64,000 nucleotides of DNA from Brevibacterium sp. 239c (GTDB lineage: Bacteria > Actinomycetota > Actinomycetes > Actinomycetales > Brevibacteriaceae): assembly GCF_900169365.1 (NCBI RefSeq), contig NZ_FXZH01000007.1:62001-126000 (forward strand), in the 5' to 3' direction. Under the pieces are notes generated by a model that saw only the letters and a list, made by a program, of their open reading frames with translations, was not told where the DNA came from and did not search any database. The position numbers and the translations under genes are program-made. This document shows, one piece after another, positions 44,532 through 53,976 of this stretch; within the stretch, counting starts at the first letter, position 1, and every line of letters starts with the position of its first letter.

Positions 44532-45893
44532 GTGCAGCAGCTCAGCGACGCTGAAATCTCAGCGGTCAAGGACGAATCCGCCCGAGCCTACGAACTCGAT
44601 CGGGCGCACGTCTTCCACTCATGGTCGGCGCAGGAGCTGCTGGACCCGATGACCGTCTCGCGGGCGCAGGGCTCACATATCGTGGACGGTCAGGGACAGT
44701 CATTCCTCGACTTCTCCTCCCAGCTGGTCAACACCAACATCGGCCACCAGCATCCGAAGGTCGTCCAGGCCATCAAAGATCAGGCCGACCTGCTGTGCAC
44801 GATCAGCCCCGCCCACGTCAACGCCGCCCGGTCCGAGGCCGCCCGCCTCATCACCGACCGCACCCCGGCCGGTCTTGACCACGTGTTCTTCACCAATGGC
44901 GGTGCCGACGCCAACGAGCATGCGATCCGCATGGCCCGGCTGCACACCGGCAAACACAAGATCCTCTCCCGGTACCGTTCGTATCACGGCGGTACCGAGA
45001 CCGCCGTCAACGTCACCGGTGACCCGCGCCGCTGGTCCAATGACCGCGGTGATTCCGGCGTCGTCCACTTCTTCGGACCCTTCCTCTACCGGACCGAATT
45101 CTCGGCCACCACCGAGGCGGAGGAGACCGAGCGGGCTCTGCGTCACCTCGAGCGCACCATCGAACTCGAAGGCCCGTCGACGATCGCCGCGATCATCCTC
45201 GAATCCATCCCCGGCACCGCCGGCATCATGTTGCCCGGCAGTGACTATATGCAGGGGGTGCGCGCGCTCTGCGATCAGTACGACATCATCTTCATCGCCG
45301 ACGAGGTGATGGCCGGGTTCGGCCGTTCCGGTAAATGGTTCGCCTTCGAACACTTCGACGTCGTGCCTGACATCATCACCTTCGCCAAGGGCGTGAACTC
45401 CGGGTACGTGCCGTTAGGTGGGGTGATCATGGATGACGCGATCTATGGTTCATTCGCCAAGAAGCCCTATCCCGGTGGGCTCACCTACTCCGGTCACCCT
45501 CTGGCCTGTGCAGCAGCCGTGGCGACGCTCAAGGCTATGGATGAGGAAGGCATGATCGAGCACGCCGAGCGCATCGGCCAGGAGATCATCGGACCTCGGC
45601 TGCGCCAGATCGCTGAGAATTCGAAGCACGTCGGTGAGGTCCGCGGGGTCGGTGCCTTCTGGGCGATCGAACTCGTCTGGGACAAGGAATCACGCGAACC
45701 GTTGGCGCCCTACGGCGGAGGCTCACCCGAGGTCGCCTCGGTGGTGTCTTCGCTGAAGGAACACGGCGTGGTGCCCTTCAACAACTACCACCGCCTCCAC
45801 GTGGTCCCGCCGATCAACATCAGCGAAGAGGACCTCGAAACAGGCCTGGGCGTCTTCGAGAAGGTCCTCACCGACCTCGACTTCTCCCGCTAA
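44532..45893 (+). CDS. class III aminotransferase (PLP-dependent)
   Basis: A 453-residue fold-type I aminotransferase. Seen are GQSFLDFSSQLVNTNIGHQHP, FFTNGGADANEHAIRMAR (PLP phosphate site), YHGGTETAVNVTGDPRR, the PLP Asp in IIFIADEVMAGFGRSG, the Schiff-base Lys in ITFAKGVNSGYVPLGG, and TYSGHPLACAAAVATL. Related enzymes move amino groups from beta-alanine, taurine, GABA or polyamines to pyruvate or 2-oxoglutarate. The start is GTG 44532. Its stop codon lies inside a long inverted repeat shared with the convergent amidohydrolase gene. The substrate is not certain. Confidence 0.9.
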   Translation: MQQLSDAEISAVKDESARAYELDRAHVFHSWSAQELLDPMTVSRAQGSHIVDGQGQSFLDFSSQLVNTNIGHQHPKVVQAIKDQADLLCTISPAHVNAARSEAARLITDRTPAGLDHVFFTNGGADANEHAIRMARLHTGKHKILSRYRSYHGGTETAVNVTGDPRRWSNDRGDSGVVHFFGPFLYRTEFSATTEAEETERALRHLERTIELEGPSTIAAIILESIPGTAGIMLPGSDYMQGVRALCDQYDIIFIADEVMAGFGRSGKWFAFEHFDVVPDIITFAKGVNSGYVPLGGVIMDDAIYGSFAKKPYPGGLTYSGHPLACAAAVATLKAMDEEGMIEHAERIGQEIIGPRLRQIAENSKHVGEVRGVGAFWAIELVWDKESREPLAPYGGGSPEVASVVSSLKEHGVVPFNNYHRLHVVPPINISEEDLETGLGVFEKVLTDLDFSR

Positions 45894-45961
45894 ACCTCCC
45901 CGACGTCACTAAATACCCCCGGCGCCGGGCGCTATTAGTGACGTCGGGGAGGTTTAGCGGG
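45886..45961. repeat. perfect 27-bp inverted repeat across two convergent stop codons
   Basis: Bases 45886-45912 are the exact reverse complement of 45935-45961. The 22-base loop contains the perfect 12-bp palindrome CCCGGCGCCGGG. The left arm holds the TAA of the aminotransferase (45891-45893) and the right arm the TAA of the amidohydrolase (45954-45956), each preceded by CGC. It can fold in either transcript, so it probably works as a bidirectional terminator, though no T tract follows. The length and perfection are unusual and would also fit an inserted palindromic element. Confidence 0.9.
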
Positions 45962-47585
45962 CGTCGTGGGTGAACTTTCCGCCGAGGATGGTGGCGCGGA
46001 CCGGGATCTGTGAGATCTTGTCCGGGGCCACCTCGGCGGGGTGAGCGTCGAGGGCCACGAAGTCCGCGAGCTTCCCGCGCGAGAGTGTTCCCTTGTCAGC
46101 GCCCTGCCCGGAAGCCTCGGCCGCAACCGAGGTGTAGGCGGCGATCGCCTCATCGGGAGTCAGACACTCTTCGGCCGAACCCATGATGTCGCCATCGCGG
46201 GTCCTGCGGGTCACAAAGGCCTCGATGCCGCGCAACACGTTGCCGTCGGCGCAGGGACGATCAGAGCTTCCGGCCAGCAGCACACCGGCGTCGATGAAGG
46301 ACTTCGCACGGTAGATCAGTGACCGGCGTGCCGGGCCCAGTGAGGCGTTCATGCCATCGCCGATCCCTTCGGCGAACGCGGACTGCGGGGTCACGACGAT
46401 GCCGTTGTCGGCCAGGGTGGTCAGGTGCTCGTCGTGGACGAGGGCAGCGTGCTCGATCCTGTTGGGAACCGCCCGGCGCCCGTACCTGGACTGGGCATCG
46501 ACGATGTTCTTCACCGCCTCGTCGATGGCGGCATCACCGATCGCATGGACCGCGACGGACCATCCAGAGGCGTAGGTGTCCAGGATCTGCTTGCGCAGCG
46601 CCTCGGCGTCGGCCTGCAGGTAGCCGGGATGGTCCTTGCCCTCATAGTTCTCTCGCAGGGCCGCGGTCTCCCCGCTGAGCGCGCCGTCCATGAAGAACTT
46701 GACCGGGCCCAAGGACACGAGGTCATCGCCGAGGCCGGTGCGGACTCCCGCATCGAGGCCGATTCCGAAGCCGTCGGCGGAGTTCGCCGCGATCTCGTGG
46801 AGTCCATCAGCCTGCGGCAGAAGCTGGGCGCGGGCGCGCAGCTTGCCCTCTTCGCAGGCGCGCAGGTAGGCGGTGACCTCGATGGGGGAGTGACCGATCC
46901 ACCCGTAGGCGATGCCGCAGTCGCCGAAGGAGGTGATGCCTTCCTGCGCGTAGTAGGCAGTCGCAAGATCGATGGCTTCGACGATCGTGTCGAGCGAATA
47001 GGGGCGGATGAGGTCCTGGACGAGTCCCTGCGCGGTCTCTTCGACCAGCCCGGTGGGGTGCCCGGCCGCATCGGTGACGACCTTGCCGCCGACGGGGTCG
47101 CTGAAACCGGGCTCGAGGATTCCCGCTCGCCTCATCGCTTCGGTGTTGACGATCGCGGCATGCCCTGAGGTCTGACGCATGAACAGTGGACGGTCGCCGG
47201 TGATCTCGTCGAGGCGGGACAGCTCCGGGTACTGTCCGTCGTAGTCGCGGTGAGCGTAGCCGGTGGCGTTGATCCATTCACTTGCTGGCGTCGTCGCAGC
47301 GGCCTGCTCGAGCGCGGCGTAGACATCGGGCAGGCCGCCGGGCAGGGCGGTGACATCGACCGATGCCAGGGTGAGTCCGAACCAAGCGGTGTGGCAGTGG
47401 ACGTCGTTGAAGCCCGGCAGCACGGTGGCCCCGCCCAAGGATTCGACCCGGTCCGCGGTGATCCCGTCGAGCTCCTCGTCGAAGCCGATGATGCGTCCGG
47501 CGAAGACGCCGATCTTCTGCGCCCGCGGACGTGCCGGGTCGAGCGTGTGGGCGTCGAGATCGGTGAAGATCGCGTCGATGTTCAT
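45954..47585 (-). CDS. amidohydrolase family protein (YtcJ-like)
   Basis: A 543-residue metal-dependent hydrolase of the YtcJ type. The metal-binding HxH is in VLPGFNDVHCHTAWFG; FMRQTSGHAAIVNTEAMRRAGI and the large insert follow; further metal ligands are in WSVAVHAIGDAAIDEAV, NRIEHAALVHDEHL and LLAGSSDRPCAD; the end GTLSRGKLADFVALDAHP closes the composite domain. ATG 47585 is chosen because AAAGGTG lies 6 bp upstream; GTG 47594 falls in that site. It is 108 bp downstream of the ThDP enzyme gene and probably cotranscribed with it. These enzymes cleave amide or imide bonds in heterocycles; the substrate is unknown. Confidence 0.88.
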   Translation of the reverse strand: MNIDAIFTDLDAHTLDPARPRAQKIGVFAGRIIGFDEELDGITADRVESLGGATVLPGFNDVHCHTAWFGLTLASVDVTALPGGLPDVYAALEQAAATTPASEWINATGYAHRDYDGQYPELSRLDEITGDRPLFMRQTSGHAAIVNTEAMRRAGILEPGFSDPVGGKVVTDAAGHPTGLVEETAQGLVQDLIRPYSLDTIVEAIDLATAYYAQEGITSFGDCGIAYGWIGHSPIEVTAYLRACEEGKLRARAQLLPQADGLHEIAANSADGFGIGLDAGVRTGLGDDLVSLGPVKFFMDGALSGETAALRENYEGKDHPGYLQADAEALRKQILDTYASGWSVAVHAIGDAAIDEAVKNIVDAQSRYGRRAVPNRIEHAALVHDEHLTTLADNGIVVTPQSAFAEGIGDGMNASLGPARRSLIYRAKSFIDAGVLLAGSSDRPCADGNVLRGIEAFVTRRTRDGDIMGSAEECLTPDEAIAAYTSVAAEASGQGADKGTLSRGKLADFVALDAHPAEVAPDKISQIPVRATILGGKFTHDAR

Positions 47586-47693
47586 GTCAGTCACCTTTGC
47601 AGCGTCAGAGTCAGTTACAGCTTGAGGGGCAATTACAGCGTGAGAGTGTGGGATTTCGCAGCAGCCGCGGCCGAAACACCGCCGGCGGCGTGC

Positions 47694-49409
47694 TCACGCC
47701 CGGGCTCCGCGGATCGCGGGGTCGGTGAGGCAGCGGACGAGGGCAGGACCCTCATGGGCGAGTGCCTTCTCGAAAGCGTCTCTGAAGTCCTCGGTGCGTT
47801 CGACGGTGAGACCCAGGCCGCCGAAGGCTGTGGCCAGCGCTGCGAAATCGGGGCTGCGCAGGGATGTGCCTGTCGCCCGGCCCGGGTACTCACGATCCTG
47901 GTGGCCCCGGATCGTGCCGTAGACCGAGTTGTCGTTGACGATGACGGTGAGGTTCACCCCGTACTGTGCCGCGGTCGCGAACTCCTGGCCGTTCATCAGG
48001 AAATCTCCATCGCCGGCGATGCAGAAGACGGCCCGCTCGGGATGGACGAGCCCAGCGGCCACGGCGGCCGGGAGGCCGAAGCCCATCGACCCGTTCCGTG
48101 GTCCCAGCGCCGAGGGGAAGCTGTGCGTGGGCAGGAACCTGGTGGCCCAGCCGGAGAAGTTTCCGGCCCCGTAGGTGATGATCGCGTTGTCCGGCAGCAG
48201 CTCCTTGACGTGGACGAACGCCTCATCCATATCGACGAAGGTGGAATCGCCGGTGCCCGCCGAGGTGGTGACCGGTTTCCGCCATTCGTCGAGTTCGGCG
48301 CGGGCATCGAGGATCCAGTCGGGCAGTTCCACCGGTTCGTCGGTGCCTGCCAGATGCTCATCACCGACGGCGGGCTCATCGACGGAGCCATCGGAGGACA
48401 CCGAATATGCGCGAGCCCCGTCGGCGGTGAAAAGTGCCTGGGCGAATCGGTTGACCGAGGTGACGATGTGCTGGTCGAGGCTGCCGAAGTGTCCGTGGGC
48501 GTCCGGGTCGGGGTTGATGACGACGGTCTTTGCATCGGTGCCGATGGTGAAGGATTCCGTGGCCACATCGGTGCGGACACAGCCGAGGAAGATGTGCAGG
48601 TCAGCCTCGGCGAAGGTCCTCTTGGCCACTGCGGAGGCACCGAAGCCGAGCATGCCGAGGAAATTGGGGGAGTCGTGGTCGATGCCGTCATAGGCGCGGA
48701 AGGTGCCGATGACGCCGAGGCCGCGATCACGGGACCATTGGGCGATTCTGCGGGAGGTGGCCTGGGACCAATCTTCGCCGCCGATGATGAGGACGGGACG
48801 ATCGGCCTGCAGGATGCGAGCCCGCAGCTCGGTGACGTCGCCGGCATAGGGCGCCGCAGAACCGTGGACACGGGGCGGCACTACCGTTCCGGCGCTGGAC
48901 TGGACGAGCACCTCTTCGGGCAGGCCCACGACGACGGGACCGGGCCGGCCGGTCACGGCGGTGTGCATGGCATCGGCGACCACCTCGGCGGCCTTGTCCG
49001 GGTCATCGAGGGTCAGGACCTTCTTCGTGGTGGTGGAGAACCAGCCTGCCAAATCGAATTCCTGGAAGGCCTCACGGCCGCGCTGGGCTGTGGGGATGAG
49101 GCCGACGAACACGACGAGCGGTGTCGCATCCTGGTAGGCGGTGTGGAGGGAGACCATGACGTTGGAGGCTCCGGGGCCGCGGGTGACCATGGCGATTCCG
49201 GGGATGCCGGTCATGCGGCCCTCGGCTACGGCCATGTAGCCGGCGCCACCCTCTTGGCGGCAGACGATCGGGGTGATAGTCGAATCATGGAGCCCGTCGA
49301 GAACGTCGAGATAGGACTCGCCGGGGACCAGATAGGAACGCTGGACGCCGTGGGCTTCGAGCTCCTTGACGAGGAGATGGCCGGCGGAAAGTGGTGCTGA
49401 GTTGTCCAT
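47694..49409 (-). CDS. thiamine diphosphate-dependent enzyme (acetolactate synthase-like)
   Basis: A 571-residue ThDP enzyme with the three-domain plan. The PYR domain includes the catalytic Glu in PIVCRQEGGAGYMAVAEGR and VTRGPGASNVMVSLHTAY; a middle domain follows; the PP domain has the ThDP motif GDGDFLMNGQEF with Asn in VIVNDNSVYGTI. It groups broadly with acetolactate synthase, glyoxylate carboligase and benzoylformate decarboxylase-type proteins; it is not a clear match for acetolactate synthase or sulfoacetaldehyde acetyltransferase. ATG 49409 (MDNSAPLSAGHLL) fits the domain start; ATG 49439 is possible. Divergent from the decarboxylase gene. Confidence 0.85.
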   Translation of the reverse strand: MDNSAPLSAGHLLVKELEAHGVQRSYLVPGESYLDVLDGLHDSTITPIVCRQEGGAGYMAVAEGRMTGIPGIAMVTRGPGASNVMVSLHTAYQDATPLVVFVGLIPTAQRGREAFQEFDLAGWFSTTTKKVLTLDDPDKAAEVVADAMHTAVTGRPGPVVVGLPEEVLVQSSAGTVVPPRVHGSAAPYAGDVTELRARILQADRPVLIIGGEDWSQATSRRIAQWSRDRGLGVIGTFRAYDGIDHDSPNFLGMLGFGASAVAKRTFAEADLHIFLGCVRTDVATESFTIGTDAKTVVINPDPDAHGHFGSLDQHIVTSVNRFAQALFTADGARAYSVSSDGSVDEPAVGDEHLAGTDEPVELPDWILDARAELDEWRKPVTTSAGTGDSTFVDMDEAFVHVKELLPDNAIITYGAGNFSGWATRFLPTHSFPSALGPRNGSMGFGLPAAVAAGLVHPERAVFCIAGDGDFLMNGQEFATAAQYGVNLTVIVNDNSVYGTIRGHQDREYPGRATGTSLRSPDFAALATAFGGLGLTVERTEDFRDAFEKALAHEGPALVRCLTDPAIRGARA

Positions 49410-49549
49410 GGCTTCATGCTTATCATCCTTTTGTCTCATGTGGGCAGACTCTTGAACATTCGGTCACGCAACGCCGTATGATCTTGGCACAACGGATTCC
49501 GCAGGGAATCGCTCGACATCGAGATACTTCATCGCCAGGAGGCTCAAGT

Positions 49550-52411
49550 ATGACCGGCATCGACTCCGACGAACACCCGGCACAGGCATCATTCATGCCT
49601 GGACCGTCAGCTGCCGGAGGGACCTCCCGAAAGCGGTTGGACGCGGATGTTTCGGAGAACGGATTCCGGTCTCGGCCCAAACAATCCAAGCTCGAACGCG
49701 ACCCGGGAATGCCGGCGAGCACCTGGCGTCTGCGCTCGGACGCCTGGGAGTACCTGAAGTTCGCGATCAAACGCCTGGCCATCAGCGGCGGCGACTTCTC
49801 GATGATCGCCGCCGACGGTGAGGTCTGGCGTTCGCTGCGCTCGCTGAAGACGATCGAACTGTACTGGGGCGGATTCGGTCAGCGCTATGTCGAAGACATT
49901 GCCGAGCTGCTCTCCGACGGTGAGTTCGATCGGGCCCACGACATGATCACGCGAGCCGTCAACCGCCTGCGCGGGAACACAGTCCCCGATGTGGCCGACG
50001 ATGACCATCTCAATGAGGAAGAGCGCGCCGAGCAGAAGGACCGGCAGGACCCACGTCCTCGCTTCGAGGTCCTCATCGTCGACGAGACCACCGAGGGAGG
50101 CCGCGATGAGCTGCACACCGACCTGCTCAAGCTACGCAACGCCTCCGACCAGTTCATCTACGACTACGTCATCGTCCCGACTGCTGATGACGCAGTCGTC
50201 GCGGCGCTGACGAACCCGAATCTGCTCGCCTGCGTCATCCGCCCCGGATTCACCGACCGGACCCGCGAGGTGCTCAGCCGCGATCTGCGCAGCACCGTCG
50301 CGCTCGCCCACGAGGGCACAGCCATGTCGCCTACGGCGCCGATGAGCCCGCTCAACTCGGTCCGTCGGGTGCTGCGCCTGGCCGACACTCTGGCGGGTCT
50401 GCGCCCGGAGCTCGACCTCTACCTCATGGCCGGCGCCCATATCGAGAGTTTGGCTGGTGCGCTGACTCATCGCTTCCGCCGTGTCTTCCGGCGCGAGGAC
50501 CAGTTCGAACTGCACTTGTCCCTGCTGCGTCGCGTTCAGCACCTCTATGACACCCCGTTCTTCACCGCGATCCGTGAGCACGCCCGCCGCCCTGCCGGAG
50601 TCTTCCACGCGCTCCCAGTCTCCCGTGGCGGCTCGGTTGTGGGGTCGAAGTGGATCAGCGACTTCGTTGACTTCTACGGCCTCAACCTGCTGCTCGCCGA
50701 GACCAGTGCCACCTCGGGCGAGCTCGACTCGCTGCTCGCTCCGGTGGGCACGATCAAGAAGGCCCAGTCTCTGGCGGCCCGCGCATTCGGTGCCAAGCGC
50801 ACCTACTTCGTCACGAACGGAACGTCGACGGCGAACAAGATCGTCCACCAGGCCGTCGTCTCACCCGACGAGGTGGTCATGGTCGACCGCAACTGCCACA
50901 AATCCCACCACCACGCGTTGATGCTCACCGGTGCCCGAACCGCCTACCTCGAGGCCTACCCGCTCAACGACGTCGCCTTCTACGGTGCGGTGCCGCTGAA
51001 CCGGATCAAGCAGCTCCTTTTGGACTACCGGGCCGCCGGTCGCCTCGACGAGGTGCGCATGATCACCCTGACGAACTGCACCTTCGACGGCATTGTCTAC
51101 GACCCGGAGAAGGTCATGGCCGAGTGCCTGGCCATCAAGAAGGATCTCGTGTTCCTGTGGGATGAGGCCTGGTTCGCCTTCGCCCGGTTCCACCCTGTCA
51201 CCCGCAAGCGCACGGCCATGGTCGCGGCCGAGCACCTGGAAGATCTCCTGGCCACCAACGCCCATGCCACGGCCTACCTCGATCAGCAGAAACGACTCTT
51301 CGACTCCGAGACCGGACAACCGGCACCCGATGAGGTGTGGCTGAACGAGACGCTGCTGCCGCCACCGGATTCGCGGATTCGCGTGTATGCGACCCAGTCG
51401 ACCCACAAGACTCTGACCGCTCTGCGACAGGGATCGATGATCCATGTCTACGATCAGGAATTTGCCTACGGCGGCGAGGAGTCCTTCCACGAGGCGTACA
51501 TGACGCACACCTCCACCTCGCCGAACTACCAGATCCTCGCCTCCCTGGATCTGGGCCGCCGGCAGGTCGAGATGGAAGGATTCGCACTCGTCCAGAAGCA
51601 GCTGGACCTGGCGATGAGTCTGGCATCGGCGGTCTCACGGCACCCGCTGCTGAAGAAGACCTTCCGCGTGCTCACCGCTGCAGACCTGATCCCGGAGGAA
51701 TTCCGGGAGACCGAACGGACGATGCCGCTGCGTGACGGTATGGCGACCTTCTGGGAAGCGTGGGACAAGGACGAATTCGTCGTCGACCCGAGCCGCATCA
51801 CCGTCGAGATCAGCGGCACCGGCGTCGATGGGGACACGTTCAAACACGAACACCTGATGGACCGCTACGGCATCCAGGTGAACAAGACGAGCCGCAACAC
51901 GGTGCTGTTCATGACGAACATCGGCACCTCCCGCTCATCCATCGCCTACCTCATCGAGGTCCTGGTGAAGTTGGCCGGGAAGTTCAACGACCCGCACGAA
52001 ATCCAGTCTCACGAAACCGTGGCGGAGCCGGCCGCGCTCATGCCTCCGCTGCCCGATTTCTCCGCCTTCGCTCCTGCCTATGCCGCCGAGGTGCCTGCTG
52101 AGGATCCGTCGAAGCAGCTGCCCGACGGTGACCTGCGTACGGCCTATTATGCGGGTCTGCGTCGGTGGAACATCGAACATGTGCTGCCGGAGGAACTCAG
52201 CCATCGGGTTGAGTCCGGTGACGAGCCGGTCTCGGCCGGATTCGTCACCCCCTACCCGCCAGGATTCCCTGTGCTGGTGCCGGGCCAGGTCATCACCGCC
52301 GAGGTGCTCGACTTCATGGCTGCCCTCGACACCAGAGAGATCCACGGTTACGACCCACGACTGGGCTACCGGGTGATCCTGAAGAAGGATCAGGCCGAAG
52401 CCAAGAAGTAG
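49550..52411 (+). CDS. Orn/Lys/Arg decarboxylase family protein with long N-terminal region
   Basis: A 953-residue PLP enzyme of the bacterial ornithine/lysine/arginine decarboxylase family (fold type I; usual length 700-760). The catalytic core spans about residues 345-800: TNGTSTANKIV (PLP phosphate site), the stacking His in DRNCHKSHHHAL, the PLP Asp in FLWDEAWFAF (about 539), and the Schiff-base Lys620 in QSTHKTLTALRQGSM. A CheY-like wing domain is suggested at about 170-250 (FEVLIVDETTEGG). Before it lie about 165 extra residues, partly disordered. The enzyme makes a diamine or agmatine from the amino acid. ATG 49550 follows CAGGAGG; the open frame upstream overlaps the divergent gene. 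Confidence 0.92.
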   Translation: MTGIDSDEHPAQASFMPGPSAAGGTSRKRLDADVSENGFRSRPKQSKLERDPGMPASTWRLRSDAWEYLKFAIKRLAISGGDFSMIAADGEVWRSLRSLKTIELYWGGFGQRYVEDIAELLSDGEFDRAHDMITRAVNRLRGNTVPDVADDDHLNEEERAEQKDRQDPRPRFEVLIVDETTEGGRDELHTDLLKLRNASDQFIYDYVIVPTADDAVVAALTNPNLLACVIRPGFTDRTREVLSRDLRSTVALAHEGTAMSPTAPMSPLNSVRRVLRLADTLAGLRPELDLYLMAGAHIESLAGALTHRFRRVFRREDQFELHLSLLRRVQHLYDTPFFTAIREHARRPAGVFHALPVSRGGSVVGSKWISDFVDFYGLNLLLAETSATSGELDSLLAPVGTIKKAQSLAARAFGAKRTYFVTNGTSTANKIVHQAVVSPDEVVMVDRNCHKSHHHALMLTGARTAYLEAYPLNDVAFYGAVPLNRIKQLLLDYRAAGRLDEVRMITLTNCTFDGIVYDPEKVMAECLAIKKDLVFLWDEAWFAFARFHPVTRKRTAMVAAEHLEDLLATNAHATAYLDQQKRLFDSETGQPAPDEVWLNETLLPPPDSRIRVYATQSTHKTLTALRQGSMIHVYDQEFAYGGEESFHEAYMTHTSTSPNYQILASLDLGRRQVEMEGFALVQKQLDLAMSLASAVSRHPLLKKTFRVLTAADLIPEEFRETERTMPLRDGMATFWEAWDKDEFVVDPSRITVEISGTGVDGDTFKHEHLMDRYGIQVNKTSRNTVLFMTNIGTSRSSIAYLIEVLVKLAGKFNDPHEIQSHETVAEPAALMPPLPDFSAFAPAYAAEVPAEDPSKQLPDGDLRTAYYAGLRRWNIEHVLPEELSHRVESGDEPVSAGFVTPYPPGFPVLVPGQVITAEVLDFMAALDTREIHGYDPRLGYRVILKKDQAEAKK

Positions 52412-52439
52412 GACGAACCCACGAAACCGGACTCTGGAG

Positions 52440-53891
52440 CTACGGCGCAGCCTCGGCGTCCGGTTTCCGTCCGGGGAGGGCGAGTGCGGGCAGCAGCGCG
52501 AGAAGCGAGATGCCGACCGCCCACCAGAAGGACAGGTGGAATGCCTGCAGCGCGGCATCGCCGGAGGTGGAGTGGAGCGCGACGAATTGCAGGACGACCG
52601 CGACGATCGCGGTGCCGAATGAGGCTCCGAACTGCTGCATGATGCGCGTATTCATGCTGGCATGTGCGACATCCTCCGGCCCGAGGTCCTGGTAGGCCAG
52701 GGTCATCGGCGGGATGAGGACCGCGCCGATTCCGAGTCCCCGGACGAACAGCACGAGTGTCAGCCAGACGAGGCTCGTGTCGTGATCTGCGAACGCGAAC
52801 GGCAGCGTGCCGATGACTGATACGAGGAAGGCGGCGACCGTCACGGTCCGACCGCCGAAGCGGGCGACGAGTTTGCCTGTCACGAAGCGGATGACAAGCG
52901 CGCCGATTCCTTGAGCGATCATCAGAAGGCCGGCTTCGAGCACGGACCGCCCCTGCACCACTTGGAAGTAGAGGGGCAGCAGGAACATGCCTGCGTACAT
53001 GGCCGCTCCGGCGGTGAAGAGTGTCGACGAGGCTGTGAACATCGACCGGACCCGCATCAGCCGCACGTTCACGAGTGGGTCTGCGCTGCGGAGCGCCCAG
53101 ATGATGAAGCCGACCAGCAGGAGAATTCCGGCACTGAGCGGGATGAGAACACCGGGATGGTCAAGACCTCCGTGCTGTGCGGTCTGCGAGAAGCCCAGCA
53201 GAATGCCGACCACGGCCGGGGACAGCAGGCTCAAGCCCACCCAGTCGAGTCGTGGTCGTTTCTGGTCTGCGGCGGGTGGATCCGATTGAAGATATTTCCA
53301 CGCCATCACCAGGGCGACGATGACGATCGGGGCATTGACGAGGAACAGCCACCGCCAGCTGAGCCAGTTGAGAATGACGCCGCCGACGACCGGTCCCAGA
53401 ATGGGGCCCAGAGCTGCGGGCATGCTGATGGTGGCGATGAGATTGGGGCTCGGCCGGTGGCCGACGGCTCTGATGGCCAGAGTCTGCATGAGTGGCATGA
53501 TGAGGCCGCCGCCAAGTCCCTGCATGGCGCGGAAGGCGATGAGGCTCGCATCATTCCAGGACAGTGCGCAGAGGACTGAAGCGGTTCCGAAGATCAACAG
53601 CGCCAGCATCCATGCGCGTTTGCCTCCTATTCTCCGTTCCAGCCAGCCGGTCATGGGAACGGCCACGCCCAGTGCGAGCAGGTAGGCGGTGGTGACCCAT
53701 TGGATGGTTGCAGTGGTGGAGTGCAGGTCGACGGTCAGGGTGTGGATGGCGAGAGTGACCATCGTGGAGTCGAGGATGGCGGCGATCGCGCCGATCACCA
53801 AGGTGGTGATGGCGAGTTTCGCTGCTCGGGGGAGCGGAGGCGCTGCGGCGTTCGCTTCGGCAGCGGGTGATCCGGTCTGGGAGGTGGACAT
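52440..53891 (-). CDS. DHA2 family MFS drug efflux transporter (EmrB/QacA type)
   Basis: A 483-residue MFS protein with about 14 hydrophobic segments, the DHA2 number. Typical features are LDSTMVTLAIHTLTVDL in TM1, the loop GWLERRIGGKRAWM, FRAMQGLGGGLIMPLMQT in TM4, and MPAALGPILGPVVGGVI (motif C, the antiporter signature) in TM5. These proteins export drugs or toxic metabolites with proton exchange. It is divergent from a TetR gene with an imperfect 22-bp operator between them, so it is probably induced by the exported compound. It ends 28 bp from the convergent decarboxylase gene. Confidence 0.9.
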   Translation of the reverse strand: MSTSQTGSPAAEANAAAPPLPRAAKLAITTLVIGAIAAILDSTMVTLAIHTLTVDLHSTTATIQWVTTAYLLALGVAVPMTGWLERRIGGKRAWMLALLIFGTASVLCALSWNDASLIAFRAMQGLGGGLIMPLMQTLAIRAVGHRPSPNLIATISMPAALGPILGPVVGGVILNWLSWRWLFLVNAPIVIVALVMAWKYLQSDPPAADQKRPRLDWVGLSLLSPAVVGILLGFSQTAQHGGLDHPGVLIPLSAGILLLVGFIIWALRSADPLVNVRLMRVRSMFTASSTLFTAGAAMYAGMFLLPLYFQVVQGRSVLEAGLLMIAQGIGALVIRFVTGKLVARFGGRTVTVAAFLVSVIGTLPFAFADHDTSLVWLTLVLFVRGLGIGAVLIPPMTLAYQDLGPEDVAHASMNTRIMQQFGASFGTAIVAVVLQFVALHSTSGDAALQAFHLSFWWAVGISLLALLPALALPGRKPDAEAAP

Positions 53892-53909
53892 GATGGGCAG
53901 GACCTTAAG

Positions 53910-53931
53910 TTAGAGAGGTTTTCCTATCTAA
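53910..53931. promoter_or_regulatory. candidate TetR operator for the efflux pump
   Basis: TTAGAGAGG-TTTT-CCTATCTAA has 9-bp arms with one mismatch, lying between the divergent efflux and tetR genes. A second smaller repeat, TATCT-AA-AGATA, overlaps its right arm. The position fits control of both genes by the adjacent TetR protein. Confidence 0.55.
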
Positions 53932-53976
53932 AGATAAACCCATCTAATAAGAGATGCAATCCTTCCTTGAGGATTT

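Noticed and set aside
47250-49400. 716-residue open frame on the plus strand
   Set aside because: It is antisense to the ThDP enzyme and amidohydrolase genes, which have complete catalytic motifs; the plus frame is Gly/Asp/Val-rich with no domain.
47694-49409. Sulfoacetaldehyde acetyltransferase (taurine route with the aminotransferase)
   Set aside because: The ThDP enzyme lacks the characteristic N-terminal start of that family, and no phosphotransacetylase or sulfite exporter gene is nearby.
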